Counted from the first letter of the stretch, positions 1 through 5,086 are shown. The stretch is DNA of 6,273 nt from Lachnospiraceae bacterium UBA3863 (GCA_002392385.1 DGGX01000133.1:1-6273); one strand, 5' to 3'. Numbers and translations: made by a program. The notes: generated by a model not told the origin, from the letters alone.

Positions 1-656
1 TCCTTGGGATCCCAGGACCAGTAGGTCCCCCAGGCCCTCTCGGCCCAGATGGCGCCGGTCACGATGGTGAAGGTCAGGAAGAGCAGCCCCAGCGAGACCG
101 CCCTGTAGCTGATCATGTCCAGTTTCTCCTTCTGGGGCACATGGGCCTGCAGGAAGGCATTGTCCTTCATATGCTCCCGCAGCAGGTAGATCACCGAGAC
201 CGCGAAGGAGACCCCGAAGGCGCCGTAGGCTATGATGGCCGTGGACACGTGGAAGCCCAGCCAGCCGCTGCGCAGGGCGGGCATGAGCTCATGGACCTCC
301 TTGCTCTGCATGGCGGCATAGCCGATGATCAGGAAGATCACCGGCGTCGCGAAGGTCCCCAGCACCCGGAATTTATAGCGGTAGACGAAGATCAGACAGA
401 CCAGGCACAGGCCCCAGGCAAAGCTGGTGGCGAACTCATACTGGTTGGTCATAGGGAATCTTCCCGCCCCGATCCCCCTTGTGATCAGGGCCGCCGTGTG
501 CAGGACCAGGCCGACCGTCTGCAGGGCAGCCGCCGCGCCCGCCATCTTCTCCCTCTGCATGGCAAAAAAGACAAAATACAGAACCATGGCCGCGAAATAC
601 AGCAGCATCGTCACTGTGAACAATCCGTTTTCAATGGTCAGAAAGGTATTCGTCAT
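1..656 (-). CDS. ccsA: CcsA/ResC-type cytochrome c biogenesis protein (3' end outside window)
   Basis: This is the integral-membrane half of the System II cytochrome c synthase. With ResB it carries haem across the membrane and joins it to CXXCH or CXXCK cysteines of exported apocytochromes. The 218 codons visible encode several hydrophobic helices (about residues 12-33, 43-58, 76-92, 99-115, 135-159 and 186-204). His53 and His136 lie in hydrophobic segments at positions typical of haem-ligand histidines in the family. The end of the window reads WGTYWSWDPK (residues 209-218), the tryptophan-rich WWD haem-handling signature. The family usually runs to roughly 250-400 residues, so the last helices and the C-terminal conserved histidine are missing. 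The ATG at 654-656 overlaps the resB stop as ATGA, which implies translational coupling. The reading was made directly on the minus strand because the frame runs off the window edge. Family assignment is confident. Confidence 0.93.
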   Translation of the reverse strand, partial: MTNTFLTIENGLFTVTMLLYFAAMVLYFVFFAMQREKMAGAAAALQTVGLVLHTAALITRGIGAGRFPMTNQYEFATSFAWGLCLVCLIFVYRYKFRVLGTFATPVIFLIIGYAAMQSKEVHELMPALRSGWLGFHVSTAIIAYGAFGVSFAVSVIYLLREHMKDNAFLQAHVPQKEKLDMISYRAVSLGLLFLTFTIVTGAIWAERAWGTYWSWDPK

Positions 657-1984
657 AGCTTGTCCGCCGCCTCCTTGAATCTCTCTCTGAAGAGGATACC
701 TCCCTTGGGGCAGCGCCCCCGGACCGTCCATCCCTTTCCGCCTTCCTCTTCCCTCTTCTCCACGGCCCATACCTGTGTCAGGGGGCAGTAGAAGGCCAGG
801 AACAGGCCCAGCAGAGTGACCAGTCCTCCCGCCAGGGCCAGCGGGGTGAAGGGATCCCTCCTGATCTGGATCAGAGTATAGTTCTGCGGATCGTGGAAGG
901 TGACTGTATATTCATCGATGGTCAGCTCCTCGTCCTGCATGAGCACGTTCATGCCCAGGACCTGGCCCTGATAATAGACCATGTAGAGGTAGCCCGGGTT
1001 GACGATGTCGGAGGAGGCCGTCATGGGGCCCTGGTCGGTCATCCGGACATCCGGATAGAAGGCCGTGAGCATGATGACCAGGTCCGGCTTGTCCGCCACC
1101 TCCAGATAGTCGCCGGCGCAGACATTCTCGTCCTGCAGGAGTTGTCCGTTCTTGTCCACACGGATCCCGGCGGCCCAGCCGGTGGAATTCTGGTAGAAGG
1201 TCATGCCGAACATCCTGGCCGGCGCGTTGACCTGGGTGGTACCCTGTTGTACCGCCCCGGTGGAGACGTCCCGGACCGTGAGATCGGCGGTATACTGCTC
1301 CACCGTGTCATCCTCCCGCAGGTCCACCCGGAAGTCCTCGATGGTGACGATATAGGAGGTGTCCCCCACCTGGCGGGAGTCCCCCGGCAGCCCGTAGACC
1401 GTGTATTCCTGCTTCATGGTCTGTCCCAGACCGAAGCCCAGGATCAGGAGCAGGACACCCAGATGGCAGACCCAGGCACCCCAGAGACCGGCGCGTCCTC
1501 TGACCCCGTAGAGGCAGGTGCGGCCCTCCGCCGTCCGCCCCTCCCGGATGGCCCGGATGCCCAGATGCTTCATGAGGCTCTCCGCCTCCGCCCTGTCCCC
1601 GCAGGCCGCTGTCAGCGGGCCGGCGGCCTGGTCTCCCTCCCCGGAAGGCCCTGCCGTGTCCTCCGGCATCTCGCCGGCCGCCCTGTATCTCCGCAGGATC
1701 TGCGGGATCCGGACCAGGTTGCAGAGAAGCAGGTTCAGGCACAGAAAAACGGCGATGACAATAAACCAGGGACTGTGGTAGACGTCCTCCAGCCCCAGGG
1801 CCAGGATCCATCCCGCAGTCCTCTCCGAGTACATCTCCGCGTAGGCTGCATAGGTCTCCCCCTGGGGAATGAAGCTTCCCAGGGCGCAGGAGACCGCCAG
1901 AATTATGAGCAGACCTATGGCAAACCCCATGGAGCCCACTATTTTCCATATTTTTCTGATCAATTCCACGACTGTTCCGTCCAC
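653..1984 (-). CDS. resB: ResB/Ccs1-type cytochrome c biogenesis protein
   Basis: This 443-residue membrane protein partners CcsA in System II haem attachment. Predicted membrane helices lie near residues 17-37, 72-92, 168-187 and 382-401. A large extracytoplasmic domain of about 190 residues sits between helices 3 and 4, which is the ResB/Ccs1 topology and is thought to bind the apocytochrome. His70 in the YHSPWF motif before helix 2 and His174 in helix 3 (WVCHLG) match conserved family histidines. Residues 104-125 form a low-complexity Gly/Pro/acidic linker in the cytoplasmic loop. The start is GTG. An in-frame TGA at 2000-2002 bounds the frame, and another GTG at 1967-1969 (codon 6) is possible. 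Neither start has a well-spaced Shine-Dalgarno, so translation may be weak or depend on nrfA mRNA. The stop overlaps the ccsA start by 4 bp. It lies 140 bp downstream of nrfA, which is its likely client. Confidence 0.9.
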   Translation of the reverse strand: MDGTVVELIRKIWKIVGSMGFAIGLLIILAVSCALGSFIPQGETYAAYAEMYSERTAGWILALGLEDVYHSPWFIVIAVFLCLNLLLCNLVRIPQILRRYRAAGEMPEDTAGPSGEGDQAAGPLTAACGDRAEAESLMKHLGIRAIREGRTAEGRTCLYGVRGRAGLWGAWVCHLGVLLLILGFGLGQTMKQEYTVYGLPGDSRQVGDTSYIVTIEDFRVDLREDDTVEQYTADLTVRDVSTGAVQQGTTQVNAPARMFGMTFYQNSTGWAAGIRVDKNGQLLQDENVCAGDYLEVADKPDLVIMLTAFYPDVRMTDQGPMTASSDIVNPGYLYMVYYQGQVLGMNVLMQDEELTIDEYTVTFHDPQNYTLIQIRRDPFTPLALAGGLVTLLGLFLAFYCPLTQVWAVEKREEEGGKGWTVRGRCPKGGILFRERFKEAADKL

Positions 1985-2004
1985 TGTCCCCGCGGGCTGT
2001 CATG

Positions 2005-2024
2005 CCGGCGGTCCTGTCCGCCGG
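2005..2024 (-). other. GC-rich stem-loop just upstream of resB
   Basis: A perfect 7-bp inverted repeat, CCGGCGG (2005-2011) and CCGCCGG (2018-2024), surrounds a 6-nt loop. It ends 20 nt before the resB GTG on the minus-strand transcript. No T-run follows, so it is not a standard terminator. By inference it could affect mRNA stability or access to the resB start. Confidence 0.55.
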
Positions 2025-2054
2025 TCCTGACATCTCTCCGCAGAGTGAGAAAGT

Positions 2055-2084
2055 GTCCTGCGTCTCCTCCGGAGAACGCAGGAC
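2055..2084 (-). other. Strong stem-loop in the nrfA-resB intergenic region
   Basis: Arms at 2055-2067 and 2071-2084 pair over 13 bp with one bulged nucleotide and a 3-nt loop. It begins about 40 nt after the nrfA stop on the minus-strand transcript. It is followed by ACTTTCTCAC rather than a U-tract, so efficient intrinsic termination is unlikely. A plausible role is protecting the 3' end of nrfA mRNA after processing, or partial attenuation before resB-ccsA. That role is inference; only the inverted repeat is seen. Confidence 0.6.
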
Positions 2085-2124
2085 CGCATACATACTTTGT
2101 TCTTATTCCATTCTGTCCCGCCGG

Positions 2125-3405
2125 TCAGAGAAGCTCCATGGCCTCCTCGATCAGCTGTTCCGAAAGATCCAGGCACTCATTGGCCAGAGAGGAGTTATGG
2201 GCGCCCTCGGCGTTCTCCACATAGCAGAAGTCGAAGTACCACTGGGCCTCCCTGTAGAGCTTTCTGACTGCCTCCAGCTCCTCTTCGCTCATCTGACCGT
2301 CCGCCACAGCGGCCGCCAGGGCGTCCTTGAGCTCGGACAGTCTGCTGCCCACCTCGGTCTCCCTGCCGGTGACCTGTTCCTGGATCCTCTTCACGAAGGC
2401 GGTCATATCCTGGTCCTGGTGGCACCTGGCGCAGTTGGCCAGAAGGGTCTCGTTCTCCAGGGGGCTCACCCACTTATGGCTGTGATAGACCGTCCCGTCC
2501 GTGTCGATCTCCATGGGCATATGGCAGTCGGCACAGTTCATGCCCAGGGCAGCGTGCTTGCCCAGAAGGAAGGTCTCCATCTCCGGATGCTGGGCCTTGA
2601 GCAGGCGGGCGCCGGTGCTCTCCTGTGTCCAGTCAGCGAACCCGAGCTCGTCATAGTAGGCCAGGATCGCGGTGGGGTGCATACCGGCCACATCATGATA
2701 GGGCATGGTGGTCGCCTTGTCCTCCGGCGCGAAATAATACTCGATATGGCACTGTCCGCAGGAAAGGACCGAGGGGTCGATACCCGCATAGCCTTCTCCC
2801 AGGGCCTCCGTCACATAATCATGAGTGACGACCAGACGGCCCGCGTCGCCGGCCTCATTGCCGTGGCAGTTGTAGCAGCTGGTGTCCTCCGTCATCTGCT
2901 GATAGACTTCCTGGAAGTCCATGCTGTAGGCGCTGTGCCCCTGCTGATTCACCAGCCTAGTGAAATTGGGGGTCTTGCAGGTCAGACAGTTGGCCATGGC
3001 ATGCGGACGCTCCGTGGCGGCCACATCCTCCAGGCAGTAGTTGTGTCCCCGGGCGCTCTCATAGTCCTTGGCGAACCCGAAGCCTTCATAAATATTGACC
3101 AGATAGGGCGACTCCTCCAGGTAGCTGACATGATATTCGTTATCCTTGTTCATGTCCATGGAAGCCGCGATCTGGGGATATAAGGCGCTCCACTCCTCCG
3201 CGGAGATCACGCCGTCCGGCGAGGCCGCCTGCGGCGCCTCCACCTGTCTGTATTCAATATCTTCTCTTGTCAGGTTCTCCGCAGCCTTCAGGGGCTCCGG
3301 CCCCCGCAGGAAAGGCGCTGCCGCTGCCAGGGCCACGCTCACAAGGACCATGCCGGCCGTGGCCGCCAGCGTCCTCCTGTCCCAGAAACCTTGCTCTTTC
3401 TTCAT
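2125..3405 (-). CDS. nrfA: Ammonia-forming cytochrome c nitrite reductase, pentaheme NrfA
   Basis: NrfA reduces nitrite to ammonium with six electrons outside the cytoplasmic membrane, the last step of dissimilatory nitrate reduction to ammonium. Residues are numbered from the GTG at 3411 (subtract 2 for the ATG start). The protein has the active-site haem motif CLTCK at 142-146, where Lys146 replaces the usual proximal His. Four CXXCH haems follow: CYNCH 179-183, CGQCH 218-222, CADCH 293-297 and CARCH 327-331. Catalytic residues known from Wolinella and E. coli enzymes are recognisable: Arg121 (RGH), Tyr225 (CHIEYYF) and His275 (KAQHPE). The calcium ligands Glu224, Lys272 and Gln274 are kept. 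SHKW (311-314) and His405 look like haem ligands. The N-terminus has a basic stretch then a hydrophobic segment (about 15-33) with no lipobox, acting as signal peptide or uncleaved anchor. ATG 3405 is chosen because AGAGG at 3413-3417 lies 7 nt upstream. No nrfH is adjacent. Confidence 0.97.
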   Translation of the reverse strand: MKKEQGFWDRRTLAATAGMVLVSVALAAAAPFLRGPEPLKAAENLTREDIEYRQVEAPQAASPDGVISAEEWSALYPQIAASMDMNKDNEYHVSYLEESPYLVNIYEGFGFAKDYESARGHNYCLEDVAATERPHAMANCLTCKTPNFTRLVNQQGHSAYSMDFQEVYQQMTEDTSCYNCHGNEAGDAGRLVVTHDYVTEALGEGYAGIDPSVLSCGQCHIEYYFAPEDKATTMPYHDVAGMHPTAILAYYDELGFADWTQESTGARLLKAQHPEMETFLLGKHAALGMNCADCHMPMEIDTDGTVYHSHKWVSPLENETLLANCARCHQDQDMTAFVKRIQEQVTGRETEVGSRLSELKDALAAAVADGQMSEEELEAVRKLYREAQWYFDFCYVENAEGAHNSSLANECLDLSEQLIEEAMELL

Positions 3406-3412
3406 CCGCACA

Positions 3413-3417
3413 CCTCT
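3413..3417 (-). promoter_or_regulatory. Ribosome binding site deciding the nrfA start
   Basis: AGAGG on the minus strand lies 7 nt before the ATG at 3403-3405. The in-frame GTG at 3409-3411 would have only 1 nt of spacing, so the ATG is the better start. Confidence 0.75.
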
Positions 3418-3423
3418 TTCAGA

Positions 3424-3455
3424 CGGGTGCGCTCCGGAAAAACATAAGCCACCCG
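3424..3455 (-). other. Possible stem-loop in the nrfA 5' leader
   Basis: CGGGTG (3424-3429) and CACCCG (3450-3455) form a perfect 6-bp inverted repeat around a 20-nt interval. It lies in the predicted nrfA leader, 6 nt upstream of the ribosome site on the transcript. It could influence translation. The stem is short and the loop long, so chance is a real alternative, and I recognise no riboswitch class here. Confidence 0.3.
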
Positions 3456-3461
3456 GTTTTT

Positions 3462-3486
3462 TACAATTTTATACATTTATATTGTA
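3462..3486. promoter_or_regulatory. Imperfect palindrome over the nrfA -10 (possible operator)
   Basis: TACAAT (3462-3467) and ATTGTA (3481-3486) are a perfect 6-bp inverted repeat around a 13-bp AT-rich centre that adds further symmetric matches. The right arm is the -10 element of the nrfA promoter, so a bound regulator would block or alter initiation. It does not convincingly match the FNR/CRP, Rex or NsrR consensus as I know them. The AT-richness lowers its significance. Confidence 0.4.
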
Positions 3487-3509
3487 GCCCAAGCTTCTTT
3501 CCTTGTCTA
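3481..3509 (-). promoter_or_regulatory. nrfA promoter (-35/-10)
   Basis: On the minus strand TAGACA (3504-3509) and TACAAT (3481-3486) are separated by exactly 17 bp. Each matches the sigma-A/sigma-70 consensus at 5 of 6 positions. Transcription would start near 3474, giving a leader of about 70 nt before the nrfA ATG. It is the best nrfA promoter in the intergenic region and lies just downstream of a same-strand terminator. Confidence 0.75.
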
Positions 3510-3519
3510 TCTGAATGAC

Positions 3520-3548
3520 AAAAAAGAGCGGCTTCTCAGCGACCGCTC
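3520..3548 (-). terminator. Intrinsic terminator upstream of the nrfA promoter
   Basis: Read on the minus strand, GAGCGG and CCGCTC form a 6-bp GC-rich stem around an 11-nt loop, directly followed by six Ts (plus-strand A at 3520-3525). It ends 11 bp before the nrfA -35. No protein gene precedes it on this strand within the intergenic region, so it probably ends a short non-coding transcript, or insulates the nrfA promoter. Confidence 0.7.
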
Positions 3549-3648
3549 GAAATGAAAACGGCCGGCTGCTTGGGGGAACAGTCGGTCGCTCTCTGGGGAT
3601 GTAAAATGTTTAGGGGGGTAATTATGATGTCCTGCGGTCTCCCGCCTG
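3520..3648 (-). ncRNA. Candidate small regulatory RNA, about 130 nt
   Basis: A TATAAT -10 element (minus strand, 3654-3659) precedes a structured segment that ends at the intrinsic terminator 3520-3548. Near the predicted 5' end is a hairpin (3629-3650) with a GCGG/CCGC stem, a GAGA GNRA-type tetraloop, tandem A/G mismatches and a closing GTC/GAC. The middle carries three C-rich segments facing plus-strand G-runs at 3613-3618, 3595-3598 and 3572-3576. C-rich unpaired motifs that bind Shine-Dalgarno sequences are known in Firmicutes sRNAs such as RsaE/RoxS. A second inverted repeat (3538-3545 with 3582-3589) competes with the terminator stem. No coding frame with a good start spans it, and I recognise no named RNA family. 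It could instead be a leader reading into nrfA. Existence and function are inference. Confidence 0.4.
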
Positions 3649-3653
3649 ACGCT

Positions 3654-3661
3654 ATTATAAT
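3654..3661. promoter_or_regulatory. ATTATAAT -10-like element usable on both strands
   Basis: The 8 bp read TATAAT on the minus strand (3654-3659) and also on the plus strand (3656-3661). The minus reading is placed to start the candidate small RNA; its best -35 is the weak TTCTGA at 18-bp spacing (3678-3683). The plus reading could start a leader toward the kinase gene but has no convincing -35. Confidence 0.4.
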
Positions 3662-3770
3662 ACTCGATGCTCCTGCATCAGAATAGTAAAGGTATTGACC
3701 AAAATTGGGATATTTTTGACTTTTTAAAGGCCTGTCAGGACTCTTTTCGGGCCCTGCGTTTCTCCTTTTT

Positions 3771-3843
3771 ACGCCTTTATGCAATCAAATACCGGCGCAG
3801 ACCGGCCCCGCGGAGGGACCGGTCTGTGTATAAAGGCGTTTTT
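3771..3843 (+). terminator. Nested inverted repeat with T-run in the kinase leader (terminator or attenuator)
   Basis: The outer arms ACGCCTTTAT (3771-3780) and ATAAAGGCGT (3830-3839) pair perfectly over 10 bp. The inner arms at 3796-3805 and 3819-3828 pair over 10 bp, including one G-T. A 15-nt bulge lies on the left side, 1 nt on the right, and the loop is 13 nt. Five Ts (3839-3843) follow, as in a plus-strand intrinsic terminator. An upstream TAAAGGC (3725-3731) could pair instead with GCCTTTA (3773-3779), which is the arrangement expected of an attenuator. No plus-strand gene lies upstream, so it would terminate a leader or short RNA before the kinase gene. Confidence 0.5.
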
Positions 3844-3846
3844 GAC

Positions 3847-3860
3847 TGTAAACGCTTACC
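3847..3860. promoter_or_regulatory. cre-like operator (LacI/CcpA family)
   Basis: TGTAAACGCTTACC fits the catabolite-responsive element pattern, with near-palindromic arms around a central CG. It starts right after the T-run of the preceding hairpin and 126 bp before the kinase ATG. A TTGACT at 3842-3847 that could act as a -35 abuts it, but no good -10 follows at normal spacing. CcpA or another LacI-family regulator could bind here. This is a sequence match only. Confidence 0.45.
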
Positions 3861-3972
3861 CATTTTCAGCCCTTTCACAGGACCTGCGCGGCGCATCTTT
3901 CCTTCCGGCCGGCGGTGGAGTATCATGGGAGGCAGAAGGATCATTCAATAACACTACAGAAAGCAGACTGAC

Positions 3973-4944
3973 ATGCCCGATAACAATAAAGATGCTTTAT
4001 GCGGAACCCTCCTGCACGGCCGCTACCGTCTGGAGAGCGTACAGGGAACGGGAGGTTTCAGCATCATTTACAGAGCCGCGGACCTGGAGACCGGCCGGCC
4101 CGCCGCGGTGAAAAAATTCGAGCCCGACCATATGGAAGGCGCGACGCCCGAGCAGAAGGACCTGGGACGGGCCCAGATGCGGCGGGAAGCGGAAATGCTG
4201 GACAGACTGTCCGACGTTCCCGGCGTCCCGGGACTTCTGGACACCTTTCAGGAGGCCGGCACCTTCTGGGTGGTCAAGGACTACCTGGACGGCATGACCT
4301 GTGAGGAGCACGCCCGCAGGTTCCGGGGAAGGATCCCCTACGCCCTGGCCGCCTATGTCCTCCGGGAGACAGCCCTGATCCTGGACCGGGTCCACAAGAA
4401 AGGCATCCTCCACGGCGACGTCAGCCCCATGAATATCTTCCTGGGCGCGGACGGCCGCGTTTTCCTGATCGACTGGGGCAACGCCGACTATCTGACCGTC
4501 CCGGACGACACCGGCACCTTCTTCCATACGGCGGACAACATGCCCCAGGCCGTGAACCAGGATTTCTGCGCGCCGGAGCAGCTGGTGGTGCAGGCTACCC
4601 TGGACCGCCGCACCGACCTCTACTGCCTGGCCGGCGCCATCTACTGCGCCGTCACCGGCCAGTATCCCCGCAGCGCCGCCGAACGCCTCCGCGGACAGGC
4701 CCTGGTGCCCCCCTCCGCCATGGTCAGCGGCATGCCGCCTTTTTTCACCCAGATGCTGACGGACGGCCTGTCCATCGCCAAGACGGACCGCTTCCAGAGC
4801 GGGGCGGACATAGCCGCCGAGATCGACCGCCAGATGACCTTCTCCGTCTCCGCCACCAGTGCCGGCCTGGCGGCCGTTTCGGCCCGCCTCCTCCACGAGA
4901 AACGCTCCCCCCTGGGCGTCCTCATCTCCCGCCTGCGCAGATGA
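3973..4944 (+). CDS. Hanks-type serine/threonine protein kinase, soluble, non-RD
   Basis: A 323-residue protein kinase that should transfer phosphate from ATP to Ser/Thr of cytoplasmic proteins. Visible landmarks in order are the glycine loop GTGGFS (25-30), the ATP-anchoring Lys47 (AVKKF), helix-C Glu72 (RREAEML), the catalytic loop HGDVSPMN (147-154) with Asp149 and Asn154, metal-binding Asp167 in DWG (167-169), APE (200-202) and Asp215 in RTDLYCLA. The catalytic arginine of HRD is Gly148, making it a non-RD kinase. The domain ends near residue 285 and a 38-residue tail follows. There is no evident membrane segment, PASTA or FHA domain, so it is probably cytosolic. An in-frame TAA at 3949-3951 leaves ATG 3973 as the only reasonable start, though the ribosome site is weak. 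No phosphatase or obvious substrate gene is in the window. A terminator follows directly, indicating a monocistronic unit. Confidence 0.93.
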   Translation: MPDNNKDALCGTLLHGRYRLESVQGTGGFSIIYRAADLETGRPAAVKKFEPDHMEGATPEQKDLGRAQMRREAEMLDRLSDVPGVPGLLDTFQEAGTFWVVKDYLDGMTCEEHARRFRGRIPYALAAYVLRETALILDRVHKKGILHGDVSPMNIFLGADGRVFLIDWGNADYLTVPDDTGTFFHTADNMPQAVNQDFCAPEQLVVQATLDRRTDLYCLAGAIYCAVTGQYPRSAAERLRGQALVPPSAMVSGMPPFFTQMLTDGLSIAKTDRFQSGADIAAEIDRQMTFSVSATSAGLAAVSARLLHEKRSPLGVLISRLRR

Positions 4945-4958
4945 GTCGGCATTTTCGG

Positions 4959-4997
4959 GCATGTGCCTAACCGAAAGGCCAGGCACATGCTCTTTTT
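4959..4997 (+). terminator. Intrinsic terminator after the kinase gene
   Basis: GCATGTGCCT (4959-4968) and AGGCACATGC (4981-4990) form a perfect 10-bp stem. The 12-nt loop can fold a small CC-GAAA-GG hairpin. TCTTTTT follows at 4991-4997. It begins 15 nt after the kinase stop and separates the kinase from the downstream gene. Confidence 0.9.
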
Positions 4998-5041
4998 GTG
5001 CAAAATGACTGAAAATCGGTCAAAGATTCCACATCTGCACA
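4997..5041. repeat. Nested inverted repeats between terminator and pap promoter
   Basis: TGTGCA (4997-5002) and TGCACA (5036-5041) are a perfect 6-bp inverted repeat. They enclose TGACTGA-AAA-TCGGTCA (5006-5022), a 7-bp palindrome with one T-G pair. The block sits just upstream of the pap promoter and overlaps its -35 region by position, so it could bind a regulator. Function is not shown by the sequence. Confidence 0.35.
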
Positions 5042-5043
5042 TA

Positions 5044-5071
5044 TTCTGTCTTCTGCCCACTTTGCTATAAT
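5044..5071 (+). promoter_or_regulatory. Extended -10 promoter for the PPK2 gene
   Basis: TGCTATAAT (5063-5071) is a perfect extended -10 element. The -35 is poor; the best is TTCTGT (5044-5049) at 16-bp spacing. The start point would be near 5078, giving a leader of about 105 nt. Extended -10 promoters commonly need little or no -35. Confidence 0.65.
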
Positions 5072-5086
5072 GAAAATATCTTTTCA
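5071..5086. promoter_or_regulatory. Palindrome at the PPK2 gene transcription start (possible operator)
   Basis: TGAAAA (5071-5076) and TTTTCA (5081-5086) form a perfect 6-bp inverted repeat with a 4-bp centre. It overlaps the last base of the -10 and the predicted start point, a usual position for a repressor site. I cannot assign a regulator. Confidence 0.35.

Noticed and set aside
893..2224. Long plus-strand open frame antisense to resB
   Set aside because: It has no recognisable domain and low-complexity composition, and it mirrors a clear ResB gene; it is explained by G/C third-position bias.
2002..3183. Long plus-strand open frame antisense to nrfA
   Set aside because: The opposite strand carries five haem motifs and NrfA active-site residues; this frame is a shadow.
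3409..3411. GTG as the nrfA start
   Set aside because: The Shine-Dalgarno lies only 1 nt upstream of it; ATG at 3403-3405 has 7-nt spacing.
3572..3618. Plus-strand G-quadruplex from the G-runs
   Set aside because: Only three runs are present and they are separated by 14-18 nt, too few and too far apart for a standard quadruplex.
3536..3784. Minus-strand 82-codon open frame in the intergenic region
   Set aside because: It starts at TTG, has no domain, overlaps inverted repeats and stops inside the terminator hairpin.
3667..3951. Plus-strand 94-codon frame in the same frame as the kinase, ending 21 nt before it
   Set aside because: No ribosome site, basic low-information protein, and it spans the nested hairpin and cre-like site. 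The TAA separates it from the kinase, and the kinase domain is complete without it.
3406..3972. Known riboswitch, T-box, tRNA or CRISPR in the large intergenic region
   Set aside because: I checked by eye for T-box, glycine, cobalamin, SAM, FMN, TPP and related core motifs and for regular direct repeats and found none; a covariance-model scan would be decisive.
3997..4986. Minus-strand open frame antisense to the kinase
   Set aside because: The plus strand shows all kinase motifs in order; the antisense frame has no domain and runs through the terminator.
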